In this document: piece by piece, positions 15,908-23,680 of the stretch
Position numbering within the stretch: the stretch's first letter is position 1
Layout of the letters: each line of letters starts with the position of its first letter
NCBI GenBank assembly: GCA_025362235.1
Contig: JANYGZ010000102.1
Coordinates: forward strand, 1-39,037
DNA length: 39,037 nt
Origin: Ferruginibacter sp.
GTDB taxonomy: Bacteria; Bacteroidota; Bacteroidia; Chitinophagales; Chitinophagaceae
Reading direction: 5' to 3'
The notes under the pieces: model-generated
The model's input: only the letters and a program-made list of their open reading frames with translations
What the model was told of the DNA's origin: nothing
Databases searched by the model: none
Translations under genes and position numbers: made by a program

Positions 15908-16076
15908 TTACTGATTTTTTTTATAATACTGGTTTGGAACCAAAACATTTTTCCCATTCCTTTTTATTATTATTTCATAATCAAAAGGGTAATATTTACC
16001 AAATTTTAGATCCTTTGAACTTGAAGATGAATTTCTTTCCCGCTGTACTTACGAAATCAAGATACCAATAACTTTA
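15908..16076 (-). pseudogene. C-terminal gene remnant with frameshift
   Basis: Reading the minus strand, one frame gives SYWYLDFVSTAGKKFIFKFKG and then, after a frame change near 16020, DLKFGKYYPFDYEIIIKRNG and NVLVPNQYYKKNQ with TAA at 15908-15910. Both parts look like real protein, but there is no start codon and in-frame stops appear above 16074. I take it as the decayed 3' end of an unknown gene lying just before the small lipoprotein gene. The family is not recognised. Confidence 0.4.
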
Positions 16077-16134
16077 ACTGATGCCAAGAAAAAATAATTT
16101 TTTTCGAGGGTGGCCTCATTGAATTTTCCTCGTC

Positions 16135-16169
16135 CTTAAAACAACCGAAGTTTTAAAAACTTCGGTTGT
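16135..16169 (-). terminator. Terminator at the end of the mannan operon
   Basis: A perfect inverted repeat (16141-16154 with 16156-16169, arm ACAACCGAAGTTTT) lies ten bases past the GH-D enzyme stop. On the minus strand it is followed by TTAAGG after a TGTTTT run. It marks the end of the contiguous mannan gene run. Confidence 0.88.
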
Positions 16170-16178
16170 TTGGTTATA

Positions 16179-17849
16179 CTACGACCAATCGAAATCTACC
16201 ACTTTTCCATCCAGTTTCCACCTTGCCGGCACCGGTGTTTCCATCCAGTCCAATGGTTCGCCAACAGGCAATATTTTCGCTGATGATGTAAAGCATTTTT
16301 TTATAAATGCTTTTTGTTCTGCACCCACGGCATCCGGTTGTGCCGATATTAATAATGGTGTGCCGCTTTGGGCAAGCAACTGCATCCATTGTTTATTTTT
16401 TGCCCATGCAACTTTATTGGTAAGCCCAACACAATCTGCATCAACCGCATAAAAATTATTATGTTGTATACCCCTGAAAGCAAGCGTATTCACCCCCATT
16501 TTTCTTGTACGTTCCCATTCGTTGCCGCTTGTATCATCACCAATCCTGTTTACCTCGAACAAGCCGGCACTAAGATGGCTGATGGTATTGCAACCGATAA
16601 GGCACATACTGCCTGCGGCCTCACGGATGGAGGTATACAGGTGCAAAATAATTTCTGCCGTTGTTTTTGAATTATCATAAAAACGCCAGCCTGCCGGTGT
16701 GATAGTTTCCTTCATTTCAAAACCCCATTTTCCTAAAATATCATACGTGCTGAAATCGTGTTTTACCATTTCGTATCCCCATTGACTATATAAAGCAATA
16801 TTTCTTTTTACCCGTTCAATATTTTCTTCAATGCTTGGGTCAAGCACCGGCTTTTTTGGATCGTTGCGCCCTTCAATAGAAGGCAATAATAAAGTTGCTT
16901 TATCATCATGTGCTGCACACAATGGCCTTGTCCAAAGGGCTGGTCGCATACCTAATTCTTTTACATCGATGGCCAGTTTGCCCATGTCTTTAAATTTATC
17001 ATTGGGCCTTGAATAATCATCCTGCCAGCAACAATCGCCGGGCAATAATGGTGAGTACTTTGCCCAGCCTGCATCAATCACCGAAAAAGGGCGGTTGTTG
17101 ATATCTGTTGCCAAATCAGCCAGCAATGCAGTATGTTGTAAAATAAGTTCCGATGAATTGTTGCCGTATGCAAAATACCAATCGTTTATTCCATACACCG
17201 GTTGTTTGGGGAGCCTTGGATTACTGCACATCATTTTACAAAAACGTTTACCTGTTGTAAAGGGCCTTTCGCCCTCTATGCTTTTTGTTGTGATGATACT
17301 GGCGGCATGTAATTTTCGCTGGCCCAATTTAACACCAACACCGCCGGAAGAAGTATCCAGCGTAAGCTGAATGGTATTGCTTTTTATTTGCCAAAAACAT
17401 ATACTGCGGGTGCCGGTTTGTACACCAAAGCAGTTGGTGTTTTTTCCATCATACTGCATAAAATACCAGGGCATTTTGTAGTTAGCATCCATCCCTTGCC
17501 ATGATACATCACCATACGTCCGCTCCCAATGATCTCCCAGGTATTTTGCAGTGGAATCACTGCTGTACTTCCATTTAAGCTGTATATTATCCAACGAAAC
17601 TGTGGGCGATTGAACATATACTTTTAATAGTAGAGCTTCTTGTTGTAAGGTTACTTCAACATCTTTATTTGTCCATTTTAATTTATCAGTAGAAAAAAGG
17701 GCCGTAAGCTGGCCGCCACTGTTGATCCAAATTTCATCTGGTAAAGACAATAAATATTGAGGAGGTAAATTTGCAAAGGCCGAAGAAGTATTTATTATAA
17801 GCCCGGCGATAGAAACACCTGATATATTTATAAAATTTCTTCTATTCAT
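16179..17849 (-). CDS. Clan GH-D (GH36/GH27-like) alpha-galactosidase-like enzyme
   Basis: This gene encodes 556 residues. It starts with a twin-arginine signal (MNRRNFINISGVSIAG...SAFA), so it is likely exported folded through Tat. Residues about 30-200 form an N-terminal beta domain. The (beta/alpha)8 domain follows, with YGINDWYFAYGNN, FSVIDAGWAK and ELGMRPALWTRPL. Asp365 in MVKHDFSTYD fits the nucleophile and Asp438 in NRIGDDTS the acid/base of clan GH-D. Alpha-galactosidases of this clan strip galactose side chains from galactomannan, which fits the locus. The match to a named GH36 or GH27 subfamily is not clear, so other alpha-glycosidase activity is possible. It is 33 bases downstream of the CE2 gene and probably the last gene of the operon. 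Confidence 0.75.
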   Translation of the reverse strand: MNRRNFINISGVSIAGLIINTSSAFANLPPQYLLSLPDEIWINSGGQLTALFSTDKLKWTNKDVEVTLQQEALLLKVYVQSPTVSLDNIQLKWKYSSDSTAKYLGDHWERTYGDVSWQGMDANYKMPWYFMQYDGKNTNCFGVQTGTRSICFWQIKSNTIQLTLDTSSGGVGVKLGQRKLHAASIITTKSIEGERPFTTGKRFCKMMCSNPRLPKQPVYGINDWYFAYGNNSSELILQHTALLADLATDINNRPFSVIDAGWAKYSPLLPGDCCWQDDYSRPNDKFKDMGKLAIDVKELGMRPALWTRPLCAAHDDKATLLLPSIEGRNDPKKPVLDPSIEENIERVKRNIALYSQWGYEMVKHDFSTYDILGKWGFEMKETITPAGWRFYDNSKTTAEIILHLYTSIREAAGSMCLIGCNTISHLSAGLFEVNRIGDDTSGNEWERTRKMGVNTLAFRGIQHNNFYAVDADCVGLTNKVAWAKNKQWMQLLAQSGTPLLISAQPDAVGAEQKAFIKKCFTSSAKILPVGEPLDWMETPVPARWKLDGKVVDFDWS

Positions 17850-17882
17850 AATATATTTTTTAAGTATCTACAAAATAAAACA

Positions 17883-18959
17883 TCACCACTTCATAATTTT
17901 TTTTATGCATGCAGTTAATTCAGCGGCTATTAATTGATGTTCTGCAAGATCAGGGTGACTGTCACAGCCATTATGATATCGTTTTGAAAAAAAATAAGTT
18001 TGCACTTTTTTATCCCCATTGGCATTTATCATTTTTTTAATGGCACTCAAATAGTTTTTCAATACCGCTGTTAATTGTTCATCACCCATTGGGCTGGTTA
18101 ATAAAATAATTTCCGTGGCAGGATAATGGCTTCTTAGCTGCGCAATAAATTGTACATAATTTTTGCAAAAAATAATTGAGTCCTGTATACCATCATTTTG
18201 ACCAAGGCAAACGGTCAATACATCAGGTTGATATTTTTTAAAATCCCATTGCAATGAATCGCTCCTCATATCTATCTTATCAAAAACAGGCGGCATAATA
18301 ATATTCATATTGCAGCAACTATGCATCAGGCCGATGCCGGAAACTGCACTTAGTACCCACTGTGCGTTTAATGCTCTTGCCGTGGTTGGGCCATAACTTA
18401 AGTAAGCATTGTGTTGGTCTTGCCACATACCTTTTCCGCAGGGTATTTCAGACTGGTCGCTGCCTGTACCGCAGGTAATGGAGTTTCCAATAAATTCTAT
18501 TTTACGCAATGGCCTTGCTGTGGGCTTTATCAATTGTTTACATTGCAGGCCAACAAACTCCAGGTAGCCAATATTGGCTTCAGTGTTTTTACAGATCAAT
18601 AAAGTATGTTCACCTTGCGATAAACCTTTTGCTACTGCAATGGTATCCTGTTTTGATTTTGTTTGCAATCTTACCGGTTTACCATCGATAACCACTTCTA
18701 AATAATTATGATTTTTTTGCCACAGCTCTTGGTCCTTCACAATAATATTACAATCACCTCCCGTAAATTTTGTTTGTATATAAACACCCGGCTGCCAAAA
18801 CCTTGGCAGTAATGGATTGCTAAAACTGATACGCCCGGTGTATTGAATATAAGGATGGTTAGCTGCAAAAAATTTCAATTGAGAAGGTGAATTATTTTGT
18901 GCTGTCACTGTTATGCAACAGGTAATACAAAAGAAAAGTATCGTCAAAGTTTTTTGCAT
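17883..18959 (-). CDS. Secreted CE2-type carbohydrate acetylesterase
   Basis: The ATG at 18959 gives a clear signal peptide (MQKTLTILFFCITCCITVTA); the frame reaches 19025 but that extension is repeat-derived. The product has 358 residues. Residues about 25-130 form a jelly-roll domain (IQYTGRISFSNPLLPRFWQPGVYIQ) and the rest is an SGNH esterase: IEFIGNSITCG carries the catalytic Ser, LGQND the oxyanion Asn, and DSHPDLAEH the His. This two-domain order is typical of CE2, whose members remove acetyl groups from glucomannan or xylan. Deacetylation would open softwood-type glucomannan to the mannanase of the same locus. It lies between the epimerase and the GH-D gene. Confidence 0.88.
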   Translation of the reverse strand: MQKTLTILFFCITCCITVTAQNNSPSQLKFFAANHPYIQYTGRISFSNPLLPRFWQPGVYIQTKFTGGDCNIIVKDQELWQKNHNYLEVVIDGKPVRLQTKSKQDTIAVAKGLSQGEHTLLICKNTEANIGYLEFVGLQCKQLIKPTARPLRKIEFIGNSITCGTGSDQSEIPCGKGMWQDQHNAYLSYGPTTARALNAQWVLSAVSGIGLMHSCCNMNIIMPPVFDKIDMRSDSLQWDFKKYQPDVLTVCLGQNDGIQDSIIFCKNYVQFIAQLRSHYPATEIILLTSPMGDEQLTAVLKNYLSAIKKMINANGDKKVQTYFFSKRYHNGCDSHPDLAEHQLIAAELTACIKKIMKW

Positions 18960-18994
18960 ATTGATTGAATGCTTTTTTAAATAAATTTCAACAA

Positions 18995-19018
18995 GTGGTT
19001 GGTGGAGACACCAACCAC
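18995..19018. repeat. Perfect hairpin in the epimerase-esterase gap
   Basis: GTGGTTGGTG (18995-19004) pairs with CACCAACCAC (19009-19018) around a GAGA loop. It sits in the leader of the CE2 gene with no T tract on either side, so it is more likely a dispersed repeat or mRNA processing element than a terminator. Confidence 0.75.
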
Positions 19019-19056
19019 GGCTCAACCTCGGCTGCGCTCCACCGGCCGAAAGTAGC

Positions 19057-20265
19057 TTATAAAAGAGGTTGCAACCTTTTCATTACTTCAACACAGGCTC
19101 TTGTATTATGATAGGGGCATTTCCATATACCAACCTTATCCTGCCCCTTCATGATGGTACCGTCACCATTTCTGCCCCAAAACCATTCGCCGTAAATTTT
19201 ATCCTTAATAAATGTGCTGGTATATTTCCACGACTGCCATGATTTTTGCAAATAGGCTTCGTCGTTGGTTAATTGCCATTGATTTAAAAAACCTACCATG
19301 GCTTCTGCCTGTACCCAGTTATGTTTTTGTTTTATAAAGTGATTGGCTGTTGGTTCATATTCGTACCAAAGCCCTCCATCTGTATCCACCCCTTCAGCCG
19401 CAGCTGCAGCTATTTTTATTGCTATCTTTTTAATGCCTGCAATCAATGCTTCATCGTTGATTACTTCAGCAGCTTCCAGCAATAACCATGCTGCCTCAAT
19501 ATCATGGCCATAAGAAATTGTATCCAATTTTCTGTTCCACCGCTCATCAAAAAAAAGAACCAGGTGGCCGCTTTTTGCATCTACAATATGCTCTGTAAAA
19601 TTTTGTATAAGATTTTTAATTTGCTCTTTTAGTTTTTCATCGGGCCAAACCTGGTACAATGTTGTGTAGGCTTCCAATACATGCAAATGGGTATTCATTG
19701 TTTTTTTTTCATTGGCATCTTTATCACTTAAACGAAGATCATCCAATGGCTGCCAGTCACGGGTAAACGCTTCCAGGTAACCGGTGTTTTTTGTATCAAA
19801 ACTATGCTCCTCAATGGTACGGTACAATTCAACAGCCGTATTTTTTGCAGCTTCGCTATTGGTAATTTTTACATGAGCGCTGCAGGCGTATATGGCAAAC
19901 GCCAATGCATAAATCTGTTTCTTGGTGTCTAAAGGTTTTCCGTTTGCATTGATTGTCCAGTACACACCACCATATTGCCTGTCAATAAAATTGGTAGTAA
20001 AATAATTAAAAGCAATTCTTGCATGATGTAAGTGATCGGGGTTATTGGTTACCTGGTAAGCTGCAGAAAATGCCCAAAGTATTCTGGCATTTAATACTGC
20101 TCCCTTTGGTGCATCAGGAAAAGTGTTATTATCCTCATCAATACGCCCGATAAAACCTCCATTAACAGTGTCATTCGTATTGTGCATCCAATACAAAAGT
20201 ATTTCATTTAGTTCGGCCTTTACCTCTTTGTAATATCCCTTTAAAAATGCTGTATCTGAAGTCAT
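19057..20265 (-). CDS. AGE-family 2-epimerase (cellobiose/mannobiose epimerase type)
   Basis: This gene encodes 402 residues forming an (alpha/alpha)6 barrel, the full length for the family. The histidines expected in the active site are His193 (NTHLHVLEAY), His254 (SYGHDIEAAW) and His386 (CPYHNTRA), spaced as in cellobiose 2-epimerases; VNGGFIGRID at the start is also typical. It has no signal peptide, so it is cytoplasmic. The likely reaction is turning beta-1,4-mannobiose into Man-beta-1,4-Glc, feeding the GH130 phosphorylase encoded just upstream. This pairing is established in Bacteroides-type mannan metabolism. It is transcribed after GH130, with a 276-base gap carrying dispersed repeats. 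Confidence 0.92.
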   Translation of the reverse strand: MTSDTAFLKGYYKEVKAELNEILLYWMHNTNDTVNGGFIGRIDEDNNTFPDAPKGAVLNARILWAFSAAYQVTNNPDHLHHARIAFNYFTTNFIDRQYGGVYWTINANGKPLDTKKQIYALAFAIYACSAHVKITNSEAAKNTAVELYRTIEEHSFDTKNTGYLEAFTRDWQPLDDLRLSDKDANEKKTMNTHLHVLEAYTTLYQVWPDEKLKEQIKNLIQNFTEHIVDAKSGHLVLFFDERWNRKLDTISYGHDIEAAWLLLEAAEVINDEALIAGIKKIAIKIAAAAAEGVDTDGGLWYEYEPTANHFIKQKHNWVQAEAMVGFLNQWQLTNDEAYLQKSWQSWKYTSTFIKDKIYGEWFWGRNGDGTIMKGQDKVGIWKCPYHNTRACVEVMKRLQPLL

Positions 20266-20356
20266 TACCTTTTTAGTAAAATTTTAATAATAGTGACAAA
20301 AATATCCTTAAGATAAGTTCATTGGCGTAGGATTAAACTTATGAAATAATTGGTAT

Positions 20357-20399
20357 GACCTCACCCCCAGCCCCTCTCCAAAAGAGAGGGGAGCTTGGA
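20357..20399. repeat. GC-rich hairpin repeat
   Basis: CCTCACCCCCAGCCCCTCTC leads into a hairpin with CCCCTCTC (20371-20378) and GAGAGGGG (20384-20391) around CAAAA. A short GC-rich hairpin in an AT-rich gap; from memory similar sequences are scattered in Bacteroidota genomes. Confidence 0.75.
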
Positions 20400-20431
20400 G
20401 CTTCTTGCCTATAACTGTTTCATAAATTATA

Positions 20432-20532
20432 TTTCACCCAGAGCAAGGATACAAAGTTTACAAAGAACAAATAATTTTAATTATGGATTATCGCTTCGTG
20501 TTCTTTGTTTTCGTTGTGCACTTTGTGTGAAA
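20432..20532. repeat. Hairpin repeat family T, copy 3
   Basis: It begins TTTCACCCAGAG, contains GGATACAAAGTTTACAAAG, and ends CTTTGTGTGAAA (20521-20532). It matches the two copies at 10591-10787 with more divergence in the 5' arm. It ends ten bases before the stop of the GH130 gene. Confidence 0.8.
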
Positions 20533-20541
20533 AGTTATAAA

Positions 20542-21747
20542 CTATTTTTCCTGAACTGATGTTGGCTTTGCATGAAGATAATTTTTATTTTGCTCAATAA
20601 TTTTTACAATTGTCTGTACAGAAGCTGCAGAGCGAAAGCCATCTTCGGGTGTATTGATAACATAATCTGTTAACTGTTCAATGGTACTGGTAGCCACATG
20701 CATCCTTGTATCAGACGAGGCATAATAAATAAATACTTTACCATCTTCATCAGCTATCCAGCCATTACTGAATGCTACGTTTGAAACATCTCCTACTCTT
20801 TCATCTCCTTCAGGTGCCAAAAAATAACCGGCGGGTTTGTGTGTTATCTTGGTAATATCAACAAGATCGGTCATAAATAAATATAGTGTATATCTAAGGC
20901 CAGCAGCAGTATTTCTTACACCATGGGCCATGTGCAGCCATCCACATTTTGTTTTTATTGGCGCAGGACCCAAACCATTTTTTAACTCATAAATAGTGTG
21001 GTAAACACGGCTGTCAATTACAGTTTCTTTTTCAACTACTGCGTTGGTAATATCTTTAGCCAGGCCAAAACCAATTCCACCTCCCTTACCTGCTTCTATA
21101 AAACTATCCTGGGGCCTTGTATAAAAAGCATATTGCCCATCAACAAATTCAGGATGTAACACTACATTTCTTTGTTGTGCAGAAGGTGTTTTTAGATCGG
21201 GTAAACGCTCCCAAGTAATAAGGTCTTTTGTACGGGCAATGCCGCATTGTGCAATGGCCGAAGAATGGTCGCCAACAGGTGCATCAGGGTCTTTTCTTTC
21301 TGTACAAAAAATGCCGTATACCCATTCATCTTCATGTGCGACCAATCGTATATCATAAATATTGGTATCGGGTACATCTGTTTCAGGCATTGTTACAGGA
21401 TTATCCCAAAACTGAAAATTATCTATACCATTATAGCTGTCTGCAACAGCAAAAAAACTTTTTCTGTCGGCACCTTCTACCCTTGCTATTAATACATACT
21501 TTCCGTTCCATTTAATAGCGCCTGCATTTAATGTGGCATTTATGCCAAACCTTTCCATCAAAAATGGGTTTGTGGTTGGGTTAAAATCGTAGCGCCAGTG
21601 TAAAGGGGTATGCCCCGCCGTTAGTATCGGGTTTTTATAACGATTGTACACACCATTACTTTCGGGAACCATTTCGTTTTTTTTGATCTTTAATACATGA
21701 TGCTGCTCTTTTAAAAACTCCAGTCTTTTTTTAAATACTTCTGTCAT
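20542..21747 (-). CDS. GH130 4-O-beta-mannosyl-glucose phosphorylase
   Basis: This gene encodes 401 residues forming a five-bladed beta-propeller of GH130, subfamily-1-like in length and sequence (HTPLHWRYDFNPTTNPFLMERFGINATLNAGA, ADRKSFFAVADSYNGIDNFQFW). The catalytic acid is Asp132 in NIYDIRLV, one position from the equivalent in the Bacteroides fragilis enzyme. It splits Man-beta-1,4-Glc with phosphate into alpha-mannose-1-phosphate and glucose in the cytoplasm; no signal peptide is present. It follows the GH26 gene and precedes the 2-epimerase, which makes its substrate. The gap to GH26 (541 bases) is filled by hairpin repeats that may uncouple expression of the secreted and cytoplasmic enzymes. 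Confidence 0.94.
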   Translation of the reverse strand: MTEVFKKRLEFLKEQHHVLKIKKNEMVPESNGVYNRYKNPILTAGHTPLHWRYDFNPTTNPFLMERFGINATLNAGAIKWNGKYVLIARVEGADRKSFFAVADSYNGIDNFQFWDNPVTMPETDVPDTNIYDIRLVAHEDEWVYGIFCTERKDPDAPVGDHSSAIAQCGIARTKDLITWERLPDLKTPSAQQRNVVLHPEFVDGQYAFYTRPQDSFIEAGKGGGIGFGLAKDITNAVVEKETVIDSRVYHTIYELKNGLGPAPIKTKCGWLHMAHGVRNTAAGLRYTLYLFMTDLVDITKITHKPAGYFLAPEGDERVGDVSNVAFSNGWIADEDGKVFIYYASSDTRMHVATSTIEQLTDYVINTPEDGFRSAASVQTIVKIIEQNKNYLHAKPTSVQEK

Positions 21748-21790
21748 AAAATTATTTTAGTCTTTAACAAAAAGACGTTTACAATACTTG

Positions 21791-21856
21791 TTGCCGGTGA
21801 GGCGTTAAGACGTTTTTGTTTCTTTTTAATTCAACGGCTTAACAGCTTAACGGCAA
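21791..21856. repeat. Hairpin repeat family R, copy 2
   Basis: This 66-base copy starts TTGCCGGTGAGGCGTT and ends AGCTTAACGGCAA, with the T-rich centre. It lies upstream of the tandem array in window coordinates and is the most diverged of the four copies in this gap. Confidence 0.85.
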
Positions 21857-21899
21857 TTAATTCCTTCGCCACATTTACTACAAATATTTACATTACTTG

Positions 21900-22310
21900 T
21901 TGCCGTTAAGACGTTGAGACGTTTTTATTTCTTTTCCAACTTAACGGCTTAACGACTCAACGGCAATTAATTCTTCCGGCACTTTTACTTATTTTAGGCA
22001 GCTTTTTACGGATTGCCATATAATTTTTTTGCTTTTACCGGTTGCCGTCAAGGCGTTGAGACGTTTTTATTTCTTTTCCAACTCAACGGCTTAACGCTTT
22101 AACGGCAATAATACTTCCAGCACTTTTACTTATTTTAGGCAGCTTCTTACGGATTGCGTATAATTTTTATTGCCTTTACTGGTTACCGTTAAGGCGTTGA
22201 AACGTTTTTATTTCTTTTCCAACTTAACGGCTTAACGCCTTAACGGCAATAAATACTTCCGGTACTTTTACTTATTTTAGGTAGCTTTTTACGGATTGCC
22301 ATATAATTTT
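21900..22310. repeat. Three tandem 141-142 bp units with R hairpins, overlapping GH26 3' end
   Basis: R hairpins at 21900-21966, 22042-22108 and 22183-22249 each have 24-base imperfect arms (TTGCCGTTAAGGCGTT.. and ..GCCTTAACGGCAA) and a centre TTTTTATTTCTTTTCCAAC. Between them, CTTCCGGCACTTTTACTT, ATTTTAGGCAGC and TTACGGATTGCCATATAA repeat with the same period. The third unit runs into the coding end of the GH26 gene: TTACGGATTGCCATATAA at 22289 is its stop codon and last five codons, and the copies at 22006 and 22147 are duplicated remnants. So the duplicated block included the gene end. Confidence 0.9.
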
Positions 22311-23416
22311 TGTTGCCGTGCCTTATTTTCAAAAAATATTTTTTTCAGCTCACTGAATTTTTTAAAATCTTCGGCAGACAACTGCCCTTTATAAGGCACA
22401 TAATATTCTGTTTCATTTGTTGATTTTTGCCCGGCATTTCGCCATGCCAATGCATAAGCAATGCCATGTTTTTCTATTGCTTTATTAAATACACCCGTCC
22501 ACCAGTCTGCATCGGGAACGGTGTTGTAGCCAAATTCAGTAAGCGCAGGAATTTTATTTTTTGATACAGCAATTTTTTCAAGGGTAGAAAGGCTTTTATC
22601 CAATTCGGCGATAAATTTATCATTGGCAAGTATATCGCCCTTTTGATAAATATCAAACCCAATTACATCTACATAATCATCACCGGGATATCTTTCAAGA
22701 TAATCTTCCTTGGTAGCAAATCTGTCTGTATTATAGGCATACAAAAGATTTTGTACATTTTTTATATCTCTTAAATATGTTTCTGTAAAACGGTATAATT
22801 GTATTAACTGTTCAGGAGTGCAATGGTTTTTGCCCCACCAAAACCAGCTTCCATTTAATTCATGAAAAGGGCGGAATATAACCGGTATCAACTCGCCATT
22901 CTTTCCTTTTAAATCAAGCATAAAAGCAGCCACTTTATCGAGCCAACTTTTATATAAGTTATTTTTTTCGCCACCAGGCAAAATTGCTGCAACAGTGCCG
23001 GGTGAAGGGTCCCAGGCAGGTTTACCGGTTAATGGACTATTTAAATGCCAACTGATTGTTATAACACCGCCACGCTGATACCCTTCTTTAATAAACTGCT
23101 TCATTTTATCGAAGGGCACGCCATCAAGATTTACAGGGGAATCAATTTCAAGGCGGCCAAGCTCCCATCCATACACTGCAGGATATTCGCCGGTAACATC
23201 TTTTATATCACTTCTTCCGGCTTCATATTTCCATCCCACACCATAAGCAAGGTCATCCTGGTGGCCAACCATAATGCCTTTATTTAAAAGTGTTTTTAAA
23301 TTAGCAAAAAGGTGCTGCGTTTCTTTTGTTGCATTTTTATCTGCGGTTTGTGCAATGCCTGTAGTATAAATTAATAAACAGGCCACTATATATAAACAAT
23401 AAATATTTTTTTTCAA
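22289..23416 (-). CDS. Secreted GH26 endo-beta-1,4-mannanase
   Basis: This gene encodes 375 residues with a signal peptide (MKKNIYCLYIVACLLIYTTGIA). The single GH26 catalytic domain shows VGHQDDLAYG near 50, SWHLNSPLTG near 122, acid/base Glu186 in FRPFHELNGSWFWWG, and nucleophile Glu294 in ALTEFGYN. The long WFWWG motif is typical of beta-mannanases. It would cut mannan to mannobiose outside the cytoplasm or in the periplasm. No lipobox or binding module is present. It is the first gene of the mannan operon, divergent from the AraC regulator. Its last codons lie in a tandem duplicated block. Confidence 0.94.
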   Translation of the reverse strand: MKKNIYCLYIVACLLIYTTGIAQTADKNATKETQHLFANLKTLLNKGIMVGHQDDLAYGVGWKYEAGRSDIKDVTGEYPAVYGWELGRLEIDSPVNLDGVPFDKMKQFIKEGYQRGGVITISWHLNSPLTGKPAWDPSPGTVAAILPGGEKNNLYKSWLDKVAAFMLDLKGKNGELIPVIFRPFHELNGSWFWWGKNHCTPEQLIQLYRFTETYLRDIKNVQNLLYAYNTDRFATKEDYLERYPGDDYVDVIGFDIYQKGDILANDKFIAELDKSLSTLEKIAVSKNKIPALTEFGYNTVPDADWWTGVFNKAIEKHGIAYALAWRNAGQKSTNETEYYVPYKGQLSAEDFKKFSELKKIFFENKARQQKLYGNP

Positions 23417-23457
23417 CTGATATTTTTAAGGGTTTGTATTTGCTTTAATAACAGTAA

Positions 23458-23465
23458 CAAAATTA
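23458..23465 (-). promoter_or_regulatory. Candidate -7 box of the mannan operon
   Basis: On the minus strand TAATTTTG matches TAnnTTTG and lies about 42 bases before the GH26 start. No TTTG -33 box is found at the usual spacing, which would fit a promoter that needs an activator such as the divergent AraC protein. Confidence 0.4.
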
Positions 23466-23565
23466 ATGCTATCACTTATCTATTAAGTAATACTATATTA
23501 TCTTATAATTGATCTTTTTGAATTTTATTTTGCTATCTATATCAGCACAATATGATATTAACCTT

Positions 23566-23594
23566 TATTTGGTGGATGTTTTTTTAACCAAATA
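23566..23594. promoter_or_regulatory. Inverted repeat in the divergent gap, possible operator
   Basis: TATTTGGT (23566-23573) and ACCAAATA (23587-23594) are perfect 8-bp arms separated by 13 bases. The site lies between the GH26 and AraC genes, closer to the AraC side. It could be a binding site for the regulator, but AraC proteins often use direct repeats, so this is a guess. Confidence 0.35.
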
Positions 23595-23680
23595 GAATTA
23601 ATAACTAGTACTATTTTAATTATTTTAATTGTATTATTAACACTTATTTTTTAGTTTTACAAGATAAAGCTGCCATAATA

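Noticed and set aside
21791..22249. A regularly spaced repeat array that could be taken for CRISPR
   Set aside because: The repeats are 66-67-base imperfect hairpins, the intervening sequences are copies of each other rather than unique spacers, and no cas gene is present.
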